Below, piece by piece: positions 36,901 to 43,802 of a stretch of DNA of 64,000 nt. The notes under the pieces are model-generated. The model was not told the origin of the DNA and did not search any database. It worked only from the letters and a program-made list of their open reading frames with translations. Numbering within the stretch: position 1 is the stretch's first letter; the number at the start of each line of letters is the position of its first letter. Made by a program: the position numbers and the translations under genes. Source of the DNA: an uncultured Bacteroidota bacterium (GTDB lineage: Bacteria; Bacteroidota; Bacteroidia; Flavobacteriales; Flavobacteriaceae); the NCBI GenBank assembly GCA_913062555.1, contig CAJXVU010000010.1, forward strand, positions 1-64,000, read 5' to 3'.

Positions 36901-37651
36901 TTACGTACTTTTTGACAAGGAAGATAAAGAAGCAGAAGTTACAGTTGTTGAACGCGCGCAAGATGCCATTATTGGTGCCATTGATCGTGGTGAGTTAATT
37001 GTGCCTAAAGGCATTAATTACAAATTTACTGGAACTTATGAAAACCAAATAAGAGCAGAAAAAACCTTGTCTCTGGTCGTGCCTTTAGCCTTAGCTATCA
37101 TTTTTATGATTTTGTATTTTCAATTCAAATCTGTAGCGACATCTTTGATGGTGTTTACAGGAATTGCAGTTGCTTTTGCTGGTGGATTTATAATGATTTG
37201 GCTTTATGGTGAATCCTGGTTTTTAAATATTGATCTCTTTGGATTTAATCTTCGAGAACTATTTCAAATGAATCCAGTAAACCTAAGTGTTGCTGTTTGG
37301 GTAGGATTTATTGCTCTATTTGGTATCGCTACTGATGATGGGGTTGTAATGGCTACCTATTTAACCCAAACATTTAAGAAAAACACACCTAAAACAAAAG
37401 CGAGTATCAGAGCCGCAGTTGTAGAAGCAGGAGAAAAAAGAATCAGACCTTGTTTAATGACAACAGCGACAACCATATTAGCGCTTTTACCAATTTTAAC
37501 ATCAACAGGTAGAGGAAGTGATATTATGATCCCAATGGCCATTCCGAGTTTTGGAGGAATGCTAATTGCATTAATTACCCTATTTGTTGTTCCTGTATTG
37601 TACAGTTGGAATAAAGAAATTTCATTAAAAAGAATACACAATGAAAACTAA
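33962..37651 (+). CDS. cusA: CusA/CzcA-type heavy-metal efflux RND transporter
   Basis: This 1229-residue inner-membrane pump exports metal ions from periplasm or cytoplasm through a tripartite complex, driven by protons. It starts with the usual TM1 segment and VAVDAIPDIGENQQIVFT. The proton-relay acidic residues appear in GIAIAIGTMVDVGVILSENI and in FGIATDDGVVMATYL. At about 1230 residues it is some 180 longer than E. coli CusA. The extra part, about 525-620, is hydrophobic (IGILLNIILALLGVYTVISG and onward) and adds TM helices in the middle, a variant common in Bacteroidota. Methionines in the central pore and the neighbouring adaptor and HMA proteins favour Cu(I)/Ag(I), although Co/Zn/Cd cannot be excluded. 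It overlaps the TolC gene by 11 bp. Confidence 0.94.
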   Translation: MLNKSIKFLIENKLVAVLLLTIFIGWGVMVAPFDWNTGNFPRNPVAVDAIPDIGENQQIVFTKWDGRSPQDIEDQITYPLTTSLLGIPGVKTIRSSSMFGFSSIYIIFEEDIEFYWSRSRILEKLNSLPKGLLPNNVQPSLGPDATGLGQIFWYTIEGRDENGNVTGGWDLHEIRSVQDYYVKYGLSSASGVSEVASIGGYVQEYQIDVNPDILKEYKISLQQVVNAVRKTNKDIGAKTLEINQVEYLVRGLGYVKSVADIENAVVSSTNTTPILIKDLAKVSLGPAARRGILDKEGAEVVGGVVVARYGANPMEVIANVKKQINELSAGLPSKVLKDGRTSQLTIIPFYDRTELIQETLDTLDEALTLEVLITILVIIIMVFNLRASILISGLLPVAVLMVFIGMKFFNVDANIVALSGIAIAIGTMVDVGVILSENIIRHIDEDSSKTAINTIVYNATKEVSGAILTAVATTIVSFIPVFTMIGAEGKLFRPLAATKTMALTASVIVALFLIPPFAAWLFGWKPPKKKIGILLNIILALLGVYTVISGYTIGLILIAFAIVSYLKSNEILTTIKANNINIIISSFAIVMLLSVYWRPLGVDYTIVSNLVFVSVICFSLLAVFTLFRRYYVRILNWALANKILFLSLPALIVVFGINIWSHTGKEFMPSLNEGSFLLMPTSLPHSGVAENKRVLQQLDMAVATIPEIKTVVGKAGRVESALDPAPLSMYENVIIYKPEYKLSPDGDRLTFKVNDDGLFETKSGRSIPSGTKIDTKRLIADEDGEYYRNWRKHIKSADDIWNEIIRVTKLPGVTSAPKLQPIETRLVMLQTGMRAPMGIKVKGENLKEIEEFGVKLEGILKQVKGVKKEAVFADRIVGKPYLLMDIDRDKIARYGLAIEDVQTILEVAVGGKMLTQTVEGRERYGVRVRYPREQRSSPSDLENIYVPTPNGNPILLKELVTIKYEQGPQVIKSEDTFLVGYVLFDKEDKEAEVTVVERAQDAIIGAIDRGELIVPKGINYKFTGTYENQIRAEKTLSLVVPLALAIIFMILYFQFKSVATSLMVFTGIAVAFAGGFIMIWLYGESWFLNIDLFGFNLRELFQMNPVNLSVAVWVGFIALFGIATDDGVVMATYLTQTFKKNTPKTKASIRAAVVEAGEKRIRPCLMTTATTILALLPILTSTGRGSDIMIPMAIPSFGGMLIALITLFVVPVLYSWNKEISLKRIHNEN

Positions 37652-38858
37652 ACACGCATATTTGACACTTACAATCTTATTAAGTTTTAGCATTTGTAAT
37701 GCTCAAACTTTAGAAGACTACTTGGCGATTGCAAAACAAAATAGTTCAGAAATTAAAGAACAAAAATTTGAACTGGAAATCGCCAAAGAAAAAGTAAATG
37801 AAGTAGGAAACCTTGCAGCTACCGATGTATCAATTGGTTACTTTGCATCGACTCCTGAGACCCGTGTAGGGGCGCAAATAACCAAACTTGGTGTACAACA
37901 AGAGTTGCCTTGGTTTGGCACACTTAAAGCTCAAAAGGAGCTTACACAAGCAATTTCTGAGACCAAGCACTTCGATATTGATTTAACCGAAAGGGAGCTG
38001 CTATATCAAGTTAAAGCAGCCTATTTTGAATTGTATCAAAAAGAAGCCATTACGTCTATTCTAAAAGAAAACAAACAGGTGTTAAGTACTTATGAAAACA
38101 TGGCTTTGGCTGCCTTAGAGAACAATAAGGCTTCCATGAGTGATGTGCTTCGTATTCGGGTTCAAAAAAATGAATTACACAGTAAAATATTTCAAAACTT
38201 AAATACTGTCAATGCTTTGAGCAAAAATTTTAACAGGCTTTTGCAACGAAGCACCAATACACCACTATCTATTCGCGATGATCTTAATGTTTTGGATATA
38301 TTAATAGCTAGTTCAACGGTGAATGAACACCCTAGTTTAGGAAAAATAGAGCATTTAAACACAATCTATAAGCAGGAAGACCTTCTTATTAATAAGGAAC
38401 GACTACCAAAACTTCGCTTTGGGTTGGATTATATTTTAGTTGAAGAGCGCAGTGACCTAAAACTTATTGATAATGGCAAAGATATCGTGATGCCAAAAGT
38501 TTCTTTATCAATACCTCTTTTCACTAAAAAGCACAAATCGAAATTACATCAAATTCAAATCAAACAAGAGGTCTTAGTATCACAAAAAGAAGTGAGACTA
38601 AAGCAACTTGAAATAGCCTTAGAGGAAGGGGTTTTAGAAATTAACAATGCAATTTTGAGTGTGGTTGCGGCACAAAAAAACAAAGAAGAAACACAACTGG
38701 CTATTAATGTTGATTTAAAAGCCTATGAAACAGGAATTTTAGATTATGATAAAATTTTAAAACTTCAACTTCAAAAAATAAAATTCCAACTCATGGAAAT
38801 TGAAGCGACGAAAAACGCCTTTAAAGCAAAAGCAAAAACAATCTATTTAACAAATTAA
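37641..38858 (+). CDS. TolC-family outer-membrane channel (CusC/CzcC-like)
   Basis: This 405-residue protein has a signal peptide (about 1-21, ending CNAQT). Two long coiled-coil halves follow (EDYLAIAKQNSSEIKEQKFE near the start and KQLEIALEEGVLEINNAILS near the end), typical of TolC-like trimeric outer-membrane channels, though at the short end of the family. It forms the exit duct for the RND pump. Its ATG lies inside the last codons of the pump gene (11-bp overlap), indicating translational coupling. Confidence 0.9.
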   Translation: MKTKHAYLTLTILLSFSICNAQTLEDYLAIAKQNSSEIKEQKFELEIAKEKVNEVGNLAATDVSIGYFASTPETRVGAQITKLGVQQELPWFGTLKAQKELTQAISETKHFDIDLTERELLYQVKAAYFELYQKEAITSILKENKQVLSTYENMALAALENNKASMSDVLRIRVQKNELHSKIFQNLNTVNALSKNFNRLLQRSTNTPLSIRDDLNVLDILIASSTVNEHPSLGKIEHLNTIYKQEDLLINKERLPKLRFGLDYILVEERSDLKLIDNGKDIVMPKVSLSIPLFTKKHKSKLHQIQIKQEVLVSQKEVRLKQLEIALEEGVLEINNAILSVVAAQKNKEETQLAINVDLKAYETGILDYDKILKLQLQKIKFQLMEIEATKNAFKAKAKTIYLTN

Positions 38859-38875
38859 GTTTAAAAAAAATCAAA

Positions 38876-39472
38876 ATGAAACATACAATATATCTATTAG
38901 CAATCACAGTACTATTATTTACAGGATGCAAACAAGAAACCAAAAACAACATGGACTCTAATATGAACCATGAAGCGCATCAAGTTGAACAAACTAATGA
39001 AAGCGCTAATAAAAAACCATTAAGTCCACACACATCGGCTATGGCAATGATTGGAGCAGCACATATTCATATTGATTACTCATCACCAGGCGTTAGAGGG
39101 CGTGTTATTTTTGGTGGTTTAGTTGGATATGATAATGTTTGGCAAGCAGGTGCTCATAAAGCCACTTGGATAGAAACTAACAAAGCTTTAGTTATTGCCG
39201 GTAATACACTCCCTGCTGGTAAATATGGCATTTTTACAATCCCTTCAAAAGGCGATTGGACGGTTATGATCAATAAAAAATGGGACCAGCACGGTAAGGA
39301 CGAATACGATCAAAATGACGATGTAATTAGGTTTAGCACAAGTCCTAATATCTCTGAAAATATTCAAGAACATTTGGAGTACAAAGTATCAAAAACAGAC
39401 GAGACAAAAGGAAATATTTCTTTGGCTTGGGAAAAGCTTACAATAAATATTCCGTTTGAAGTAGTAGAATAA
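38876..39472 (+). CDS. DUF2911 lipoprotein
   Basis: This 198-residue protein has lipobox LLFTGC (Cys19) and a His/Met-rich linker (NNMDSNMNHEAHQVEQ). The DUF2911 domain follows: IDYSSPGVRGRVIFGGLV, VWQAGAHKATWIETN, LPAGKYGIFTIPSKGDWTVM and NKKWDQHGKDEY. DUF2911 is a common Bacteroidota periplasmic domain of unknown function. Its insertion between the channel and adaptor genes (17 bp and 37 bp gaps), together with the metal-friendly linker, suggests a periplasmic accessory of the efflux system. Confidence 0.9.
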   Translation: MKHTIYLLAITVLLFTGCKQETKNNMDSNMNHEAHQVEQTNESANKKPLSPHTSAMAMIGAAHIHIDYSSPGVRGRVIFGGLVGYDNVWQAGAHKATWIETNKALVIAGNTLPAGKYGIFTIPSKGDWTVMINKKWDQHGKDEYDQNDDVIRFSTSPNISENIQEHLEYKVSKTDETKGNISLAWEKLTINIPFEVVE

Positions 39473-39509
39473 TCTATGGTAATTAAACAACAAGATAAAT
39501 AATATTAAG

Positions 39510-41291
39510 ATGAAAAAATATAGTATTTACATCGGAACATTAGCAGTGGGATTAATTCTTGGCTGGCTTATTTTTGGAGGTTCACAAGCTTCCAATCAAG
39601 ACCACAATCACGAAGTTGGTGAAACTGGAAATGAAATGTGGACCTGTTCCATGCATCCACAAATTATGCAACCCGAATTTGGTGACTGCCCAATTTGCGG
39701 TATGGACTTAATTCCTGCGGAAACTTCTGCGGAAGGCTTAGCCGCCGATCAATTTAAATTGACTGAAAATGCCATGGCACTGGCAAATATTCAAACCACT
39801 GTAATCGGTGATACTAAAGACAAAGCAGCAATAAATAATTTGGTGCTTTCAGGAACAATTTTGGCAAATGACAAAGCTACTGCCATGCAAACAGCACATT
39901 TTGGTGGTCGTATAGAAAAACTTTATTTTAAAAGTAAAGGAGAGCTGATAAAGCAAGGCGCACTAATTGCATCCATTTATTCTCCTGAATTAGTAACCGC
40001 ACAAAATGAGCTAATTGAGGCCTTAAACATAAAAGAAGCGCAACCCGAATTATATAAGGCAGTTCGTAATAAACTAAAATATTGGAAAATCTCTGAACAA
40101 CAAATTCAAAGTATTGAGCAAACAAAAAAAGTGATTGCAAACTTTAATATGTACGCCAATACTACTGGATATATTGATGTGATTTTTGTGGAAGAAGGCA
40201 ATCATGTGAAAGAAGGGGATCCATTATTTAAAGTTACCAATTTAAACAGTGTCTGGGCCAATTTTGATGTCTATGAACAAGATATTAAAAATATAAAAAC
40301 AGGTCAAACCATAACCATAACGCTTAATGCTTACGCTGGTAAATCTATAAATGCAAAAATAAATTATATAGATCCAATTTTAAATTCGGCAACTCGAACA
40401 GTTTCTATAAGAACGACGCTCAAGAATACTGACAATGCCTTAAAACCTGGTATGTTAATATCTGGACAGGTACAATTAGCAACAAATGACGACAACTCGA
40501 CAAGATTAAGCATACCTCAATCTGCAGTACTATGGACTGGAAAGCGTTCTGTTGTCTATATTAAAACATCAAAAGAAGCTCCTATTTTTGAATTGAGAGA
40601 AGTGAGTTTGGGAAATAGTGTGGGATCTAATTATATCGTTTTATCGGGATTGGAAAAAGGTGAAGAAATAGTGACCAATGGTACATTTACTATAGATGCA
40701 GCTGCACAACTTCAAGGGAAAAAATCCATGATGAACCCTAAAGGAGGCAAAACTACTACTGGTCATGAAGGACATACAGCCATGACAAATTCAAACAGCA
40801 ATACAAAACATGAAGATACCAGTTCAAATGAGCACTTAGTGGTATCTACAGGTTTTCAAAAAGAATTAAAGCTTGTTTTCGATTCCTATATTGCTTTGAA
40901 AAATGCACTAGTAGCAGATAACCCAACAGAAGTACAAAGTAATGCAAAACAATTGGGCAAGATTATCACTGAAGTAGACATGAAACTTCTAGCTGATGCT
41001 TCAGCTCATAAAGCATGGATGAGTCTTGAAAAAGAGCTAAAAAACACTGCAGGTGCAATTGCAAATACTCTAGATATTAAAATACAACGCGACCACTTCA
41101 TTGGTCTTTCTAATAATATCATTAAAGGGGTAAGCTCTTTTGGTATTAATCAAAAAGTATATGAACAATTTTGTCCCATGGCCGATGGGAACAAAGGTGC
41201 GTCTTGGTTAAGTACAGAAAAAATAATAAACAACCCTTACTTTGGAGAATCAATGCTAAAGTGTGGGAGTATCACTCAAACAATTCAATAA
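39510..41291 (+). CDS. cusB: CusB-type periplasmic adaptor with metal-binding N-terminus and DUF3347
   Basis: This 593-residue membrane-fusion protein links the RND pump to the channel. After an N-terminal anchor (about 5-23) comes a heavy-metal-binding domain, EMWTCSMHPQIM ... CPICGMDLIP (Cys46, Met48, His49, Cys60, Cys63, Met65). The lipoyl/hairpin and beta-barrel adaptor domains follow (about 120-400). A His-rich linker (HEGHTAMTNSNSNTKHED) leads to a C-terminal DUF3347 domain (about 450-590) with YEQFCPMADGNKGASWLS, a copper-binding-type CPM motif. The fusion of HMBD, adaptor and DUF3347 strongly points to Cu(I)/Ag(I). Confidence 0.94.
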   Translation: MKKYSIYIGTLAVGLILGWLIFGGSQASNQDHNHEVGETGNEMWTCSMHPQIMQPEFGDCPICGMDLIPAETSAEGLAADQFKLTENAMALANIQTTVIGDTKDKAAINNLVLSGTILANDKATAMQTAHFGGRIEKLYFKSKGELIKQGALIASIYSPELVTAQNELIEALNIKEAQPELYKAVRNKLKYWKISEQQIQSIEQTKKVIANFNMYANTTGYIDVIFVEEGNHVKEGDPLFKVTNLNSVWANFDVYEQDIKNIKTGQTITITLNAYAGKSINAKINYIDPILNSATRTVSIRTTLKNTDNALKPGMLISGQVQLATNDDNSTRLSIPQSAVLWTGKRSVVYIKTSKEAPIFELREVSLGNSVGSNYIVLSGLEKGEEIVTNGTFTIDAAAQLQGKKSMMNPKGGKTTTGHEGHTAMTNSNSNTKHEDTSSNEHLVVSTGFQKELKLVFDSYIALKNALVADNPTEVQSNAKQLGKIITEVDMKLLADASAHKAWMSLEKELKNTAGAIANTLDIKIQRDHFIGLSNNIIKGVSSFGINQKVYEQFCPMADGNKGASWLSTEKIINNPYFGESMLKCGSITQTIQ

Positions 41292-41310
41292 TAACTTTAA
41301 AAAGAAATAG

Positions 41311-41745
41311 ATGAAAAAAGTAATTTTAAGTTTAGGTATAATCGCAGCTTTTGCATTCACTAGTTGCAAAAGCGAAACAAAAACGGATAGCCGAATAGCC
41401 GTAAATACAGCAATAGTATTAAATTCAGAAACAGTAGATATTACCTTTGGCGTTCGTGGGAATTGTGGTATGTGTAAAACGACCATTGAAAAAGCAGCTC
41501 TCAGCGTTGAAGGCGTTGGAAGTGCAGATTGGGACAGAGATAATAAAAGTATAAATGTATCTTTTACCGATTCTAAAACAAACGCAAATGCAATCCACGA
41601 AGCAATTGCTGCATCAGGATATGATACTGAAAAAGTAGCAGGAAACTTAGGTGCTTACGAAAACTTACCAGGATGTTGCAAATATGATCATGAAATGGAA
41701 ATGAATCAATCGGGTAACTCTAAAGACGATAAACATGGACACTAA
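41311..41745 (+). CDS. HMA-domain lipoprotein, periplasmic metal chaperone
   Basis: This 144-residue protein has lipobox FTSC (Cys19). Its heavy-metal-associated domain has the soft-metal site Cys52-Gly-Met-Cys55 (RGNCGMCKTTIEK) followed by the usual GVGSADWDRDNKSINVSF and AIHEAIAASGYDTE elements of the ferredoxin-like fold. The tail adds LPGCCKYDHEMEMNQ and a final His-rich KDDKHGH, further candidate ligands. It probably hands Cu(I) to CusB or CusA in the periplasm. Its end overlaps the next gene by 11 bp. Confidence 0.92.
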   Translation: MKKVILSLGIIAAFAFTSCKSETKTDSRIAVNTAIVLNSETVDITFGVRGNCGMCKTTIEKAALSVEGVGSADWDRDNKSINVSFTDSKTNANAIHEAIAASGYDTEKVAGNLGAYENLPGCCKYDHEMEMNQSGNSKDDKHGH

Positions 41746-43099
41746 AATCATCAAAAGTTTCGCGATATTTATGATCACTACACTCTTTATTACCGCCTGT
41801 AAAGATGGAGGAACAAAGGGTGAAATTGAAGGAGTAGTCTCTACATTTGGCGATCAACCATCAATAGTTCAAGGCGCAAATAATGAAATTGTTGTCGTTT
41901 TTGGAGAAGAAGAATCAATATATTTTTCAGAATCTAATAATGGTGGTGAATCTTTTAGTGAACCAGAACTTGTTGGGAATCTTGAGGGTTTAGTACTTGG
42001 CTTTTCTAGTGGCCCTGGTGTAGCAATTACAAAAAACAATATTGTTGTTACAGCTCCAAGTAGGACTGGCAATATATTTGCATGGACGAAACCAATTGAT
42101 GGTAACTCTTGGGATGGACCATTTCAGATAAATGATGTAGAAGCCTCAGTTAAAGAATGTCTTATGGCAATTACTTCAACACCGAGTGGACGTTTGTTTT
42201 CTACATGGATTGATACACGTGTAGTGAAAAAAAGCATGGCTGAAGACCATAATGAAACTAAAAAGAAACCTGAAGCTCAACACAAAGAGCAAAAAGAGGA
42301 ACTGGATTTAAATCAAATGACACCATTAGGCATTAGCTATAAACAATTGTTTGAAAAGATTGGTGATGTCCCAAAAGATGCTAAACTGGCTTTTCATGGC
42401 GATAGTGATGACAATATACTATGGGTGTTTTTAGACGCCAATGGCAATGCTGTCAAGGCTGAGAATCTTGAAGAGTTTAAAAAATTTCGTGAGAAAAATA
42501 AAAATCATGCCAAAATAGAAGGAAAAATTTATGTCTCTTATTCTGATGATGATGGTAAAACTTGGTCACAAAGTAAACTCGTATATAAATCTCCAGATGG
42601 CTCAGTATGCGAATGCTGTAAGCCTTCCATCACTAGTGATACTAAAGGTGAAGTTTATATCATGTTTAGAAACAATGTTGCTGGATCAAGAGATTTACAC
42701 GTTACAAAATCTGTAGATAACGGTGCTTCATTCTCAGAACCTGAAAAAATGGGAACTGGAACTTGGAAAATTAATGGTTGCCCGATGGATGGTGGCGGAA
42801 TAATAATTGATGACAATGGAGTATTCAATACGGTTTGGCAAAGAGATGGAGAAGTTTTTATGGCCAATTCAAATACCAATGAACAGCAGCTCGGCTTTGG
42901 AAGGTCACCTTCTATTTCTTCTAATGCCAATAAAACAAATATCGTCTTTACAATGGGAGAAGATATTATGACCACCGATTCAAAGCTAGCATTACCAGAA
43001 AAAATAGGAACAGGAAGTTTCCCTAAAGTTATATCAACTGAAAATGGCGCCATCTATTTCTGGGTTGGTGAAGCAGGCATTCAATATAAAAGAATTTAA
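41735..43099 (+). CDS. Cys-containing BNR/sialidase-like propeller lipoprotein of the copper operon
   Basis: This 454-residue protein has lipobox FITAC (Cys22). Asp-box (BNR) repeats such as SESNNGGESFSEPELVG, SYSDDDGKTWSQ and TKSVDNGASFSEPEKMG predict a six-bladed beta-propeller like exo-sialidases. An inserted helical/charged segment (about 165-260, rich in Lys/Glu) interrupts blade spacing. Two Cys clusters, CECC (292-295) and NGCPMDGG (Cys349), lie at blade positions facing one side and could bind copper. The sialidase Arg triad is not evident. It is the last gene of the operon, coupled by an 11-bp overlap to the HMA gene. I recall uncharacterised relatives near copper genes in Bacteroidota. 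Confidence 0.72.
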   Translation: MDTKIIKSFAIFMITTLFITACKDGGTKGEIEGVVSTFGDQPSIVQGANNEIVVVFGEEESIYFSESNNGGESFSEPELVGNLEGLVLGFSSGPGVAITKNNIVVTAPSRTGNIFAWTKPIDGNSWDGPFQINDVEASVKECLMAITSTPSGRLFSTWIDTRVVKKSMAEDHNETKKKPEAQHKEQKEELDLNQMTPLGISYKQLFEKIGDVPKDAKLAFHGDSDDNILWVFLDANGNAVKAENLEEFKKFREKNKNHAKIEGKIYVSYSDDDGKTWSQSKLVYKSPDGSVCECCKPSITSDTKGEVYIMFRNNVAGSRDLHVTKSVDNGASFSEPEKMGTGTWKINGCPMDGGGIIIDDNGVFNTVWQRDGEVFMANSNTNEQQLGFGRSPSISSNANKTNIVFTMGEDIMTTDSKLALPEKIGTGSFPKVISTENGAIYFWVGEAGIQYKRI

Positions 43100-43154
43100 G
43101 ATATTCGATTCATTTCGAATCCGTGTAATCTCCCTGATTACTTTTTTTTGTGAT

Positions 43155-43190
43155 ACCCGAGGTCAATAATTTGATCTTGGGTGTTTTTTT
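43155..43190 (+). terminator. Terminator of the copper-efflux operon
   Basis: ACCCGAGGTCA (43155-43165) pairs with TGATCTTGGGT (43172-43182), including two G-U pairs, and is followed by GTTTTTTT. It lies 56 bp past the operon's last stop. Confidence 0.75.
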
Positions 43191-43269
43191 CTTCTCCCCT
43201 TTCAATAATATCTAAAATAATTGAATAAAAAAAACAACCCTAAACACCAGTATCTTAAAGATTTAAATG

Positions 43270-43306
43270 TATATTTGTTATACAAGACTTTTTTATCCTG
43301 TATAAA
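43270..43306 (+). promoter_or_regulatory. Promoter with abutting palindromic operator, site 1
   Basis: A perfect -7 box TATATTTG (43270-43277) is followed without spacer by TTATACAAGA (43278-43287) and, 8 bp on, TCCTGTATAA (43296-43305). The arms share TTATACA/TGTATAA and GA/TC. The operator would cover the transcription start. The same arrangement occurs at 43747-43783 in front of the multicopper oxidase. Confidence 0.6.
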
Positions 43307-43457
43307 GTCTAGACCTTTTTACATTTAAAACTGTACAATTAACATGGAGATTAGGCCGGTATCAGTTTGAGATTTGAAAACCATATATTAATGGGACTTA
43401 AATCGAAATAATATACTACAAATTTACTTTAGCTTTCAAATTAGCATCGACGGAAAA

Positions 43458-43574
43458 ATGGAAGCTATTCCCTACTTAATTGATACCAAAAGGACTAATC
43501 TCCTTGTTGTTGTAACAGCACTGAATAACAAACGCAAACTCTTAATGGGAAACCAACAATTTTATTATAGCTAA
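43458..43574 (+). CDS. Possible 38-residue ORF in the hidden transcript
   Basis: ATG 43458 to TAA 43572-43574 reads MEAIPYLIDTKRTNLLVVVT and continues ALNNKRKLLMGNQQFYYS. The frame is open further upstream to about 43393 (FQISIDGK just before the Met), so it may be the tail of a lost gene instead of a complete microprotein. It has no recognised family and no good ribosome-binding site. Confidence 0.25.
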   Translation: MEAIPYLIDTKRTNLLVVVTALNNKRKLLMGNQQFYYS

Positions 43575-43620
43575 TTGAGCCCCTTTGTTAACATTATTAC
43601 TAACTAATTAACCTTTGTAA

Positions 43621-43660
43621 GGCTGTCCAAGATTAAAAAGTTAATCTTGGACAGCCTTTT
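43621..43660 (+). terminator. Strong Rho-independent terminator
   Basis: A perfect 15-bp stem (GGCTGTCCAAGATTA at 43621-43635, TAATCTTGGACAGCC at 43642-43656) with a 6-nt loop is followed by TTTTATTTT. No annotated gene ends before it; the efflux operon already has its own terminator 430 bp upstream. Confidence 0.9.
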
Positions 43661-43746
43661 ATTTTGGTTCCTCTTTCCAATCTTGTCGAATGGCTTTAAA
43701 AATTGCTTTTAATCTAAAATTTACTCATTATTAAGCATTTATATCA

Positions 43747-43783
43747 TATATTAGCAATACAAGACAATTTTGTCTTGTATTAA
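43747..43783 (+). promoter_or_regulatory. Promoter with abutting palindromic operator, site 2 (multicopper oxidase)
   Basis: A near-consensus -7 box TATATTAG (43747-43754) is followed by C and then a 12-bp perfect palindrome, AATACAAGACAA (43756-43767) TT TTGTCTTGTATT (43770-43781). Aligned without gaps to site 1 it shares TATATT, G, ATACAAGAC, TTTT, TC, TGTAT and AA. It ends 20 bp before the oxidase ATG. Confidence 0.65.
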
Positions 43784-43802
43784 TATTATCCTTTTTTTGC
43801 TT

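Larger units (their letters stand above)
43284..43660 (+). ncRNA. Candidate hidden transcript between the efflux operon and the oxidase
   Basis: The span is bounded by a TAnnTTTG promoter with operator at 43270-43306 and a perfect terminator at 43621-43660, giving a predicted RNA of about 370 nt. It contains one plausible short frame (43458-43574) but is otherwise stop-rich. It is either a small regulatory RNA or an mRNA for a tiny protein. The existence of the transcript is inferred from signals only. Confidence 0.4.

Noticed and set aside
33962-37651. Assigning cobalt-zinc-cadmium specificity (czcA) to the RND pump
   Set aside because: The adaptor's Cys/Met/His metal domain, DUF3347, the CGMC HMA protein and the multicopper oxidase favour copper or silver; specificity remains inferred.
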